A DNA stretch of 5,311 nt from Nitrospirota bacterium (GTDB lineage Bacteria; Nitrospirota_A; Leptospirillia; Leptospirillales; Leptospirillaceae): positions 1 through 5,311 of the forward strand of contig DAIBSV010000129.1 in assembly GCA_027415455.1 (NCBI GenBank), in the 5' to 3' direction. Each line of letters opens with the position of its first letter. Within the stretch, counting starts at the first letter, position 1. The translations under genes and the position numbers were made by a program. Below the pieces are notes generated by a model. The model searched no databases and was not told the DNA's origin. It saw only the letters and a program-made list of their open reading frames with translations. This document shows, in pieces, positions 1-5,311 of this stretch.

Positions 1-1101
1 GTAGGTCATGGTGGCGGAGTTCGCCGTCGCCGTCAGTGTTGCCGGAGTGATCGTGAGGGCCGTGGAATTTCCGGCGGTCTGGATCACCGTGTAGTCTTCC
101 CAGTACGGGTGCGGCGAGTTCCCTAGCAGCACCGTCATAGCCACAGATCCCATCACGCCGTATTTTCCAACATTGCTCGATGACGTTGCGGTCGTCGACC
201 ATGAAACGGTCATACCGTCTCCCGCCAATGTCTGTCCACCCACCAAGCCGGTCACACTTCCAGACAGCGTTGGCACCGTCCCCCCGTAGGTCATGGTCGT
301 GCTGTTTGCCGTCACCGTCAGGGTCGCCGGGGTGATTGTCCACGTCCCGGAGACCGCAGAAACCGAATCCACACTCGTCTGGGTTGTGGGTTGAGCGAAT
401 GTTCCGGTAACGGTGGGGGTGATCGTATAGGTACCTGCGTTGGGGCCTGCTGATGAAGTCGTGACAGTGATTCCGGATGGAAGGGTGTTTCCACCCATGG
501 TATAAGTCGCGGTATAGTCCGGAGAAACGGCCGACCCGCTATAAACGGAGGTCCCGCTGTTTCCCTTCACGGTGGCGGTGGGGAGGTCTGAAACCAGGAT
601 GGGAGCCGAAATCTCCGAGGTGCCCCCATTGGGATACACGGTGCCGATCATCCATGTTCCCGGTGTTCCGAATCCGGTTCCATTCCAACCGGAGGCAAAA
701 CTCCAGCCAGAATAGGATCCGGCGTTGCCTAACTCGCCAGAATTGGTGCCTTCGGAAAGCCCCGTCGCGCTTCCACTACCCGATCCGATTCCTGACGCAG
801 CGGAGATCGTACTGTTGTAATAAGTGTCCGTCACCGTGCCGGAGTTGTCCCCGACGACCCCCCCCACCCAGCTACTGCCGGAAACGCTCCCCGTGTTGTA
901 GGAATACTCCACCGTACCGGAGCAGTTGTATCCTACAACCCCCCCCACGTCGCTGTGGCCGCTGACCTTCCCCGTGTTGTAGGAGGTTGTCACCGTGCCG
1001 GAAGAGTTGGCTCCGACGACCCCCCCCACGGCGTTGCCACCGCCGCTGACGTTCCCCGTGTTGTAGGAAGTCTTTAACGTGCCGGTGTTGTCTCCGACGA
1101 C
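1..1101 (-). pseudogene. Gene B, 3' part: GLUG and MBG repeats in a shifted frame, continues past window
   Basis: Seen: after the G10 tract, the frame that continues the GLUG repeat (VVGDNTGTLKTSYNTG...) has no stop codon down to position 1 (367 codons). It has four more GLUG units, a closing segment rich in Trp (SGWSFASGW, GTWMIGTVYPNGG), a DLPTATVKGNSG module, one complete MBG unit (about 321-37, TANSTTMTYGG) and the start of a second (TANSATMTY, 36-1). The order parallels gene A, except that MBG follows the DLPTAT module directly, without a YDG unit. Inference: this is the rest of gene B, not a separate gene, because it has no start or ribosome binding site of its own and begins mid-repeat. 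The absence of further damage argues for a recent or reversible frameshift. It is made only if the tract changes length or the ribosome or polymerase slips. Confidence 0.8.
37..321 (-). repeat. First MBG unit of gene B (out of frame in this sequence)
   Basis: About 95 codons beginning LTVTANSTTMTYGGTVPTLSG and ending ALTITPAT, followed at once by a second copy of the opening (LTATANSATMTY) that is cut by the window edge. A tandem MBG series is therefore likely to continue to the left. It is in the frame that is lost after the G10 tract. Confidence 0.75.
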
Positions 1102-1271
1102 CCCCCCCCCACGGAGATACGGCCGCTGACGCTCCCCGTGTTGTAGGAGGTTTCCACCGTGCCATCGTTGACACCAACGACCCCCCCCACGTCGTTGCTG
1201 CTGGCATAGATCGTCCCGGACACCCCAAGGTTCTTGACGGTTCCCGTAGAACTCAGATAGCCGATAAAGCC
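790..1271 (-). repeat. GLUG repeat array of gene B
   Basis: An entry unit (GFIGYLSSTGTVKNLGVSG) is followed by five units of pattern VGGVVGxNxxGTVxxSYNTGxVSG, with a period of 78-81 bases (26-27 residues). The last unit is altered to TDTYYNSTIS. Units are very similar at the DNA level: all carry a G8 run, one enlarged to G10, and most share an ACAACACGGGGA block. GLUG repeats are known from large bacterial surface and secreted proteins. Reading through the array needs the frame correction at 1101-1110. Confidence 0.88.
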
Positions 1272-2471
1272 CGCATCGCAGTTCGCTGAATAGGACTTTG
1301 TAGACGTTCCGATCGTATACCCGCTCACCACATACCCGTTCCCGTTGAAGGTCCCGGTGAACGCCGAGGAGGAACTTGTTCCCAAGGGAATCCAATTGTC
1401 GGGGGTGGATCCTCTTTCTTCAAGATCGATATTGCCCGTCAGGTTGATCGTGTCGGCGAGATACGAAGACTGATTTCTGTCAAGATATTCAAGCCCCGCC
1501 GCATCGCAAATATCGAGCGTTGTTCCGGACAGGATATAGTTTGGATCGATCCTGACGGTCCCTTTGGCACCATAAGAAGCCGAGACGTTGATCGGCTCAA
1601 TGTTATTCAGCACCACCCCGCTGCCATTGATAAAGACCTGCCCCCCGTTGCCCCCGTTGGGCGCCGAGGCGTCCAGCACCGCCGTGGAGGCGAGCGTGGT
1701 CGTCCCGGTCCCCATCCCGCTCTGTAGGAGGATCGTTCCGGTCTTGCCGTTTGTGGTCTCCGCCGAGAGGATCCCCGAGTCGTCCACCAGCCCTCCCCCC
1801 GTGGTCGCCACCGACAGCGACGAGCCCTCCGTGGCACTGATCGGCGTCACGGTCGACCCCGCCGCGAGAAGGACCTCGCCTCCCGGCGCCGTGATCGTCC
1901 CGGTGTTGGTCACCGAGGATCCCACCAGGGCCACCGTCCCGTTGTCCGTCGCCGTCAGAACCCCTGCGTTGCTCACCGCTCCCGTGGGCTTGCCCCAGGG
2001 GGTTCCCGCACCGAAGGCCATCACCCCGGCGGCGGAGACCACTGATCCCGACCCGAAGATCAGTCCGTTCGGGTTCATGAAGTACAGGATCCCGTTGCTC
2101 GTCACCCTCCCGTCAATGGTGGATGGGGTCGTCCCGCCGATATAGTTCATCGAGACCGACGAGGACCCCGGCGTCTTGTAGACCACGCTCTGCCCGGATT
2201 TCACGGTGAAGGAGCCCCAGTCGAAGGTCGCCGAAGAGGTCGTCTGGGTGATCAGAAGCCGGCCCGTGCTGTACCCCAGGGTGGCCTGCCCCTTCGCCAC
2301 CACGCCCCCGTGGGGAAGCGCCAGGGCGGCCTCCGGAAGCGTCGCCAGCGGGATCGACAGCGTAAGCGTCAGGGCCACGATCTTGTGGAAGAGGGAAAAA
2401 CTCCGGAGCGTCCGGGTCCGTTTCATGAGACTCCTCCCGTCAAAAAAGAGCCAGGAGGATGGACCCCTCAT
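1074..2471 (-). CDS. Gene B, 5' part: FHA-type TPS-domain adhesin, cut short by a frameshift
   Basis: Seen: 465 codons from ATG 2471, or 450 from the in-frame ATG at 2426 (numbering below from the latter). The N-terminus has a basic KRTR stretch, a hydrophobic core and a likely cleavage site after PEAALA (residue 36). An FHA/TPS N-terminal domain follows, with the NPNGLIFG hallmark at about 118-125; then beta-helix-like Gly/Thr/Ser sequence to about 300, the NWIPLGTSSSSAFTGTFNGNGY block (about 344-365), and one and a half GLUG units from about 386. The last 10 residues are frameshift-derived; the stop is TAA at 1076-1074. Known: the TPS domain directs Sec-exported exoproteins to an outer-membrane TpsB partner, which is not in this window. 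Inference: the short product keeps the signal peptide and TPS domain, so it could still be secreted. Start: both ATGs have a good Shine-Dalgarno site; 2471 has the better match, 2426 gives the more ordinary signal peptide. Confidence 0.85.
   Translation of the reverse strand: MRGPSSWLFFDGRSLMKRTRTLRSFSLFHKIVALTLTLSIPLATLPEAALALPHGGVVAKGQATLGYSTGRLLITQTTSSATFDWGSFTVKSGQSVVYKTPGSSSVSMNYIGGTTPSTIDGRVTSNGILYFMNPNGLIFGSGSVVSAAGVMAFGAGTPWGKPTGAVSNAGVLTATDNGTVALVGSSVTNTGTITAPGGEVLLAAGSTVTPISATEGSSLSVATTGGGLVDDSGILSAETTNGKTGTILLQSGMGTGTTTLASTAVLDASAPNGGNGGQVFINGSGVVLNNIEPINVSASYGAKGTVRIDPNYILSGTTLDICDAAGLEYLDRNQSSYLADTINLTGNIDLEERGSTPDNWIPLGTSSSSAFTGTFNGNGYVVSGYTIGTSTKSYSANCDAGFIGYLSSTGTVKNLGVSGTIYASSNDVGGVVGVNDGTVETSYNTGSVSGRISVGGGSSETTPAR
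1101..1110 (-). repeat. Poly-G10 tract that shifts the frame of gene B
   Basis: Ten C on the plus strand, so G10 in the coding strand, inside the second GLUG unit of gene B. The equivalent site has exactly eight in the other B units (1181-1188, 1020-1027, 939-946, 858-865) and in two A units (4807-4814, 4726-4733). Eight gives GTG GGG GGG GTC GTC (VGGVV); ten gives GTG GGG GGG GGG TCG and a stop 9 codons after the third GGG. Tracts of 8 or 11 are in frame; 9 and 10 are not. Long poly-G tracts are established slipped-strand contingency sites in surface-protein genes. A sequencing error in the homopolymer cannot be excluded. Confidence 0.8.
1336..1463 (-). repeat. Near-identical block shared with gene A (copy at 4950-5074)
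   Basis: Two exact matches lie in the same order in both genes: 44 nt (1336-1379 with 4950-4993) and 45 nt (1419-1463 with 5030-5074). The sequence between them differs by a few bases and one codon. It encodes the NLTGNIDLE...WIPLGTSSSSAFTGTFNGNG part before the GLUG array. A further 29-nt exact match is at 1669-1697 and 5262-5290. Confidence 0.85.
2431..2438 (-). promoter_or_regulatory. Shine-Dalgarno site for the ATG at 2426
   Basis: GGGAGGAG on the minus strand, with a GGAGG core 6 nt before the ATG at 2426-2424. It lies just after the T-run of the hairpin, so it is not blocked by it. It would give gene B a conventional signal peptide beginning MKRTRT. Confidence 0.6.
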
Positions 2472-2488
2472 GGCTTCACCTCCTGGCT
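2442..2488 (-). terminator. Intrinsic-terminator-like hairpin between genes A and B
   Basis: On the minus strand AGCCAGGAGG (2488-2479) can pair perfectly over 10 bp with CCTCCTGGCT (2458-2449); then come C and TTTTTT (2447-2442). The 20-nt loop is longer than usual, which would weaken it. The stop codon of gene A (2470-2468) and the ATG at 2471 lie in the loop, and a Shine-Dalgarno sequence lies in the left arm. No promoter is visible after it before gene B, so transcription of B probably depends on read-through. It may work as a leaky terminator or an attenuator rather than a full stop. Confidence 0.7.
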
Positions 2489-5311
2489 GGAAAGGATCCC
2501 GTCCCCCGTCAGGTCGCCTCCCCCCGTCGAAACCACCGACAGCGAGGTCCCGCTGCCCGACGAGAGCGTGATCGAATCCTCGGAGGTGGATGACGGGCTC
2601 CCCCCGCTGTCGGAGGAGTTCTCGGAGATGGAGGTTCCCGGACCCGAAAGGGTCAGGGCGGCCGTCTGGGCCACCGGAGCAAAGTGAGTGCTGGTGATGC
2701 CTCCCGTCACCGTCAGCGCCGTGGCGTTGGCAGGGGAGTCCATCACAATAAAGTCATCTGCATTAGCTCCGTTGAGATAGACCAGAGGCCCCGGATTGAT
2801 CGCATAGGAGCCCAAGGAAAATGTCGAACGCAACGGGGTTGTCCAGATGGCAGAAATGTTGGAACCTCCCGCTGTCTTTCCTATAAAGGTGCCAGAGAGA
2901 GGAGGAATGGCTTCCCCCAAGGAAATTGAAACCGGGTTGGCCGTGGCCGTCACCGACAGGGGTTTGATCGTCCCGCTGCCAGAGAGCGACATGGTCGGAA
3001 TCTTATAATTCGACCATGAGAAGCCACTGCCGATCGTCAAAAAATCTTTGGTGTTTAAGGTAGCGGAAACCTCTATTCCCGCTCCAACGTTCGGGGAGGC
3101 GTAGGTTCCCACCCCTCCCGTGAAGGTTGCCCCCTGCCCGTTCACGAATCCAGAAAGTGTGGCAGACACATTGGCGGTCGTTAGCGTTAGCGTTCTCCTT
3201 CCATCGTAGACCTTGGTGGGGTTGAACAGGTTCCAGGAGAATCTCAAAGGAGCCGGGATGATCGTCAATGCCGTGGTGTTGCTGTTGGGCTGCGAGACAC
3301 TGAAGTCCTTGGAAGTCGCTCCATTGATGTATGAGAACACGGGGTTGATGGCGTATGATCCCACCTTCGAGGACGATGTGGCAGTCGTCTTCCAAAAGGT
3401 GACAAGATTGGCGAGTCCCTCTGTCGACCCTGTTTTGGAGAGAGTTCCCGACAGGTTCGGGATCGGACCGCCGTAGGTCATAGAGACGCTGTTGGCCGTT
3501 GCTATCAGCGGCATGGGGTCGATCGTTCCGGTTCCGGAGAGCGTCATCGTTGGAAGTGCATAATTCGACCAGCTAAAGCCATTCCCGAACGTCGCGAAGT
3601 CGCCGGTTCCGAGCGTGGCCGAAACAGAGATTCCCGTTCCGGCGTTGGCCGTAGAATAACTTCCCGTGGCCCCGGTGTAGGTCGCCCCCTGTCCGTCAAC
3701 GAATCCGGTGAGGGTGGCGGAGGAGTTCGTGGGAGTGAGTGTCGCCTCCGTTGTCCCGTCGTAGACCTTTGTCGGGTTCGAAAGGCTTCCGGTAAAACTC
3801 AGGATTGCCGGGTTGATCGTCCATACCCCCGGAATCACCGACACTGAACCCACACTCGTCTGAGTCGCCGGGGCAGAAAGGGAACCGGAAACGCTTACGA
3901 CCGTATAAAGTCCCACAATAGATCCCGAAAAGGCATTTACGGTGATCCCTGAGGGAATGGCATCTCCCCCCATGGTGTAGGTCGTGGTATAGCCAGGGGA
4001 AACGGTCAATCCGTTATAGACGGAGTTGCCGCTGTTCCCCTTGATAGTGGCGGTCGGCAAATCGGCAACGAGCATGGGAGCGGTGGAGGTCGCCCCTGAA
4101 GCTCCAACCGTTCCTTCGAACCAAGGAGCATTTGTCGAGGTCGTCGTAAAATCCCCAGAAGATCTCCAATTGTTGAACGCACCGAGATTAGAAACGCCAG
4201 CGGTGGCCGAAGTCGTCACCGCGAAGTCTGATTGGCTGATTCCATTGTTGTTGCTGATTCCCGTTCCACTGGTCGTCCCCCCTCCAATGGCTCCGCTACC
4301 ATAGGAGACGGAGGTGTTGTAATAGGTGTTCTGCACCGTGCCGTTATAGTTGTACCCGACGACCCCTCCCATGTCGTCTGTGCTGCTGCTATCGTTGACG
4401 TTCTCGATATTGTAAGAGGCTTTAACCGTCCCTTTATAGTTTTCTCCGACGACACCCCCAACGTAGTCATCGCTGCTGCCGCTGACACAAATGTTTCCAG
4501 TATTGTAGGAATATTCAACTTTTGCACTCGTACCCTCGTTTTTCCCGACGACTCCTCCTACAGCGTTATAGCTAAGTTTGCTATAACCGACAACATTCCC
4601 GATATTGTAGGAAGTTTCCACCGTGCCTCCGTGATTGCCCCCGACAATGCCCCCCACAAGCCGCGAACCACTAATGCACCATGTGTTGTAGGAAGTCTCC
4701 ACCGTGCCGGAGTTGTCCCCGACGACCCCCCCCACATAGAATCCGCTGCCGCTAACGCTCCCCGTGTTGTAGGAAGACTCCACCGTGCCGCCGTTGTACC
4801 CGACGACCCCCCCCACGGAGCAGTAGCTTCCTCCGTTCACCGTTCCGGCGACACCGAGATTTTCAACCTTCCCCCCGGACCCCAGATAGCCGATAAACCC
4901 GGTCCCATTACTATTCGTGGCGGTGATCGTATATCCGCTGACCACATAGCCGTTCCCGTTGAAGGTCCCGGTGAACGCCGAGGAGGAACTTGTCCCCAGG
5001 GGAATCCAGTTGTCGGGGGTGGATCCGCTTTCAAGATCGATATTGCCCGTCAGGTTGATCGTGTCGGCGAGATAGCTGCTCTGGTTGCCATCGATTGTTT
5101 CAAGGCAGGCTGCGCTGTCCGTGTTGATCGTGGAGGGATCGATCGTCACCGTCCCCTTTGTTCCGAAGGGAGCCGCCACGTTGAGAGGCGCCACGTTGTC
5201 GAGGGTCACGGTGTTCCCGTTGACCGTGATCTTCCCCCCGTTGCCCCCGTTCGGGGCGGAAGCGTCCAGCACCGCCGTGGAGGCGAGCGTCACCGTCCCG
5301 GTCTCCATCCC
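2468..5311 (-). CDS. Gene A: large secreted repeat adhesin (GLUG, MBG, YDG), 5' end outside window
   Basis: Seen: the frame is open from the right edge to TGA at 2470-2468 (947 codons). The ATG at 5308 is not the start: the residues around it (GMETGTVTLAST) align with the interior of gene B (GMGTGTTTLAST), so the signal peptide and any TPS domain lie outside. Order: end of a beta-helix-like segment with NGGNGG; a WIPLGTSSSSAFTGTFNGNGY block; an entry unit plus six GLUG units (GGVVGxNxGTVxxSYNTG); a closing segment with NNW and APWFEGTVG; a DLPTATIKGNSG module; YDG1, MBG, YDG2, MBG; and a Ser/Gly-rich tail ending EVKP. No LPXTG, membrane segment or autotransporter barrel is visible at the C-terminus. 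Known: such domains form beta-helix or Ig-like stalks of surface adhesins, often exported by a TpsB porin. Inference: an exported adhesin or biofilm protein; the ligand is unknown. It precedes gene B with an ATGA overlap. Confidence 0.9.
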   Translation of the reverse strand, partial: GMETGTVTLASTAVLDASAPNGGNGGKITVNGNTVTLDNVAPLNVAAPFGTKGTVTIDPSTINTDSAACLETIDGNQSSYLADTINLTGNIDLESGSTPDNWIPLGTSSSSAFTGTFNGNGYVVSGYTITATNSNGTGFIGYLGSGGKVENLGVAGTVNGGSYCSVGGVVGYNGGTVESSYNTGSVSGSGFYVGGVVGDNSGTVETSYNTWCISGSRLVGGIVGGNHGGTVETSYNIGNVVGYSKLSYNAVGGVVGKNEGTSAKVEYSYNTGNICVSGSSDDYVGGVVGENYKGTVKASYNIENVNDSSSTDDMGGVVGYNYNGTVQNTYYNTSVSYGSGAIGGGTTSGTGISNNNGISQSDFAVTTSATAGVSNLGAFNNWRSSGDFTTTSTNAPWFEGTVGASGATSTAPMLVADLPTATIKGNSGNSVYNGLTVSPGYTTTYTMGGDAIPSGITVNAFSGSIVGLYTVVSVSGSLSAPATQTSVGSVSVIPGVWTINPAILSFTGSLSNPTKVYDGTTEATLTPTNSSATLTGFVDGQGATYTGATGSYSTANAGTGISVSATLGTGDFATFGNGFSWSNYALPTMTLSGTGTIDPMPLIATANSVSMTYGGPIPNLSGTLSKTGSTEGLANLVTFWKTTATSSSKVGSYAINPVFSYINGATSKDFSVSQPNSNTTALTIIPAPLRFSWNLFNPTKVYDGRRTLTLTTANVSATLSGFVNGQGATFTGGVGTYASPNVGAGIEVSATLNTKDFLTIGSGFSWSNYKIPTMSLSGSGTIKPLSVTATANPVSISLGEAIPPLSGTFIGKTAGGSNISAIWTTPLRSTFSLGSYAINPGPLVYLNGANADDFIVMDSPANATALTVTGGITSTHFAPVAQTAALTLSGPGTSISENSSDSGGSPSSTSEDSITLSSGSGTSLSVVSTGGGDLTGDGILSSQEVKP
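2476..2484 (-). promoter_or_regulatory. Perfect Shine-Dalgarno site for the ATG at 2471
   Basis: AGGAGGTGA complements nine consecutive bases of the usual 16S rRNA 3' end. The AGGAGG core is 7 nt from the ATG at 2471, which overlaps the gene A stop as ATGA. Six of the nine bases lie in the left arm of the hairpin, so it is exposed only when the hairpin is open. Confidence 0.65.
2699..2965 (-). repeat. Terminal MBG unit of gene A
   Basis: About 89 codons from KPLSVTATANPVSISLGEAIPPLSG to ALTVTGG. It is more diverged than the other MBG units: the MTYGG motif has become ISLGE. It retains LGSYAINP and NGANADDFIV and is the last recognisable domain before the Ser/Gly-rich tail. Confidence 0.72.
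2966..3247 (-). repeat. YDG unit 2 of gene A
   Basis: A 94-codon unit starting LRFSWNLFNPTKVYDGR and ending TMSLSGSGTI, with GFVNGQGATFTG, VSATLNTKDF and FSWSNY at the same places as in unit 1. The two copies differ at many residues but have no net length difference, so this looks like an old in-frame tandem duplication of a YDG+MBG pair. Confidence 0.82.
3248..3520 (-). repeat. MBG unit between the two YDG units of gene A
   Basis: About 91 codons, from DPMPLIATANSVSMTYGG to ALTIIPAP. The TANSxxMTYGGxIPxLSG opening, the central TTATSSSKVGSYAINP and the ALTI end match the MBG-type Ig-like units that often occur many times in large bacterial adhesins. Gene B has the same opening at 321-280 and again at 36-1. 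Confidence 0.78.
3521..3802 (-). repeat. YDG unit 1 of gene A
   Basis: A 94-codon unit starting LSFTGSLSNPTKVYDGT and ending TMTLSGTGTI, with internal GFVDGQGATYTG, VSATLGTGDF and FSWSNY. The NPTKVYDGT signature and the overall pattern match the YDG domain found in FHA-like adhesins. It has exactly the same length as the unit at 2966-3247. Confidence 0.82.
4291..4900 (-). repeat. GLUG repeat array of gene A
   Basis: An entry unit (GFIGYLGSGGKVENLGVAG) is followed by six GLUG units. The first two, after 4814 and 4733, resemble gene B closely and keep an uninterrupted G8. The third to sixth are diverged: GGIVGGN, GGVVGKNEGTSAKVEYSYN, GGVVGENYKGTVKASYN, MGGVVGYNYNGTVQNTYYN. Their linkers are longer and their glycine codons are interrupted (for example GGA), so the homopolymer is lost. 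The array is in frame throughout. Confidence 0.88.
4950..5074 (-). repeat. Near-identical block shared with gene B (copy at 1336-1463)
   Basis: Counterpart of the block in gene B, lying in the same place relative to the GLUG array. It marks genes A and B as direct tandem paralogues and is a possible site for recombination or gene conversion between them. Confidence 0.85.

Noticed and set aside
872..1228. Minus-strand frame of 118 codons, rich in RRGGGRR
   Set aside because: It is the third frame of the GLUG array. The repeated HGERQR pattern is only a shadow of the repeat DNA.
790..1271. Regular direct repeats with a period of about 80 bases, considered as a CRISPR array
   Set aside because: The repeats are coding GLUG units; the period is a multiple of three, and the parts between conserved blocks are themselves related.
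1588..2145. Long plus-strand open frame (185 codons) opposite gene B
   Set aside because: It is the mirror of the repetitive Gly/Ser/Thr coding sequence of gene B, Pro/Val-rich with no domain or ribosome site. The minus strand has a clear signal peptide and TPS domain here.
2414..2446. TTGACG on the minus strand after the T-run, considered as a -35 box for gene B
   Set aside because: There is no -10 box at a suitable distance and the transcript would start inside the coding region.
2206..2687. Overlapping plus-strand open frames across the A/B junction
   Set aside because: They lie opposite the signal peptide region of B and the tail of A, read as low-complexity Pro/Arg/Ser sequence, and have no recognisable domain.
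4216..4527. Minus-strand 103-codon frame within the gene A GLUG array
   Set aside because: It is an alternate frame of gene A with no ribosome site or domain, while the GLUG frame is continuous.
4500..4845. Scattered cysteines in the GLUG units of gene A (YCS, WCI, NIC) as a disulfide pattern
   Set aside because: They are not at equivalent repeat positions and show no pairing pattern, so no structural claim is supported.

Overview
The window carries two tandem genes, both on the minus strand, for very large, repetitive, secreted surface proteins of the filamentous-haemagglutinin (FHA)/two-partner-secretion (TPS) type. No RNA gene, transposase, CRISPR array or plus-strand gene is supported. 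A TPS-type secretion domain implies a diderm (Gram-negative) bacterium. The DNA is moderately GC-rich by eye and the Shine-Dalgarno sites match the bacterial 16S tail well. The species cannot be named from this window.

Layout in the direction of transcription (right to left). Positions 5311-2468 hold the 3' part of gene A. It enters the window already in frame, so its signal peptide and any TPS domain lie beyond the right edge. In order it has the end of a beta-helix-like segment, a GLUG repeat array (about 4900-4291), a tryptophan-containing closing segment, a module starting DLPTATIKGNSG, alternating YDG and MBG units (3802-2699), and a Ser/Gly-rich tail. Positions 2488-2442 hold a 10-bp-stem hairpin followed by T6. 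It looks like an intrinsic terminator, but it contains the stop codon of gene A, a perfect 9-nt Shine-Dalgarno sequence and an ATGA stop/start overlap. Positions 2471-1 hold gene B, a paralogue of A, which begins with a signal peptide and an FHA-type TPS domain (NPNGLIFG motif), then a GLUG array, the DLPTATVKGNSG module and MBG units, and runs off the left edge.

Gene B is interrupted. In its second GLUG unit the coding strand has G10 (1101-1110), where four equivalent units in B and two in A have G8. The two extra bases shift the frame, and translation stops at 1076-1074. The correct reading frame then stays open from 1101 to the window edge (367 codons) with intact GLUG and MBG repeats. This is either a phase-variable adhesin caught in the OFF state, a recent pseudogene, or a homopolymer sequencing error.

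The most interesting signals are the poly-G tracts built into the GLUG repeat, the terminator/start hairpin that may couple B to translation of A, and long exact nucleotide blocks shared by A and B that point to duplication or gene conversion.
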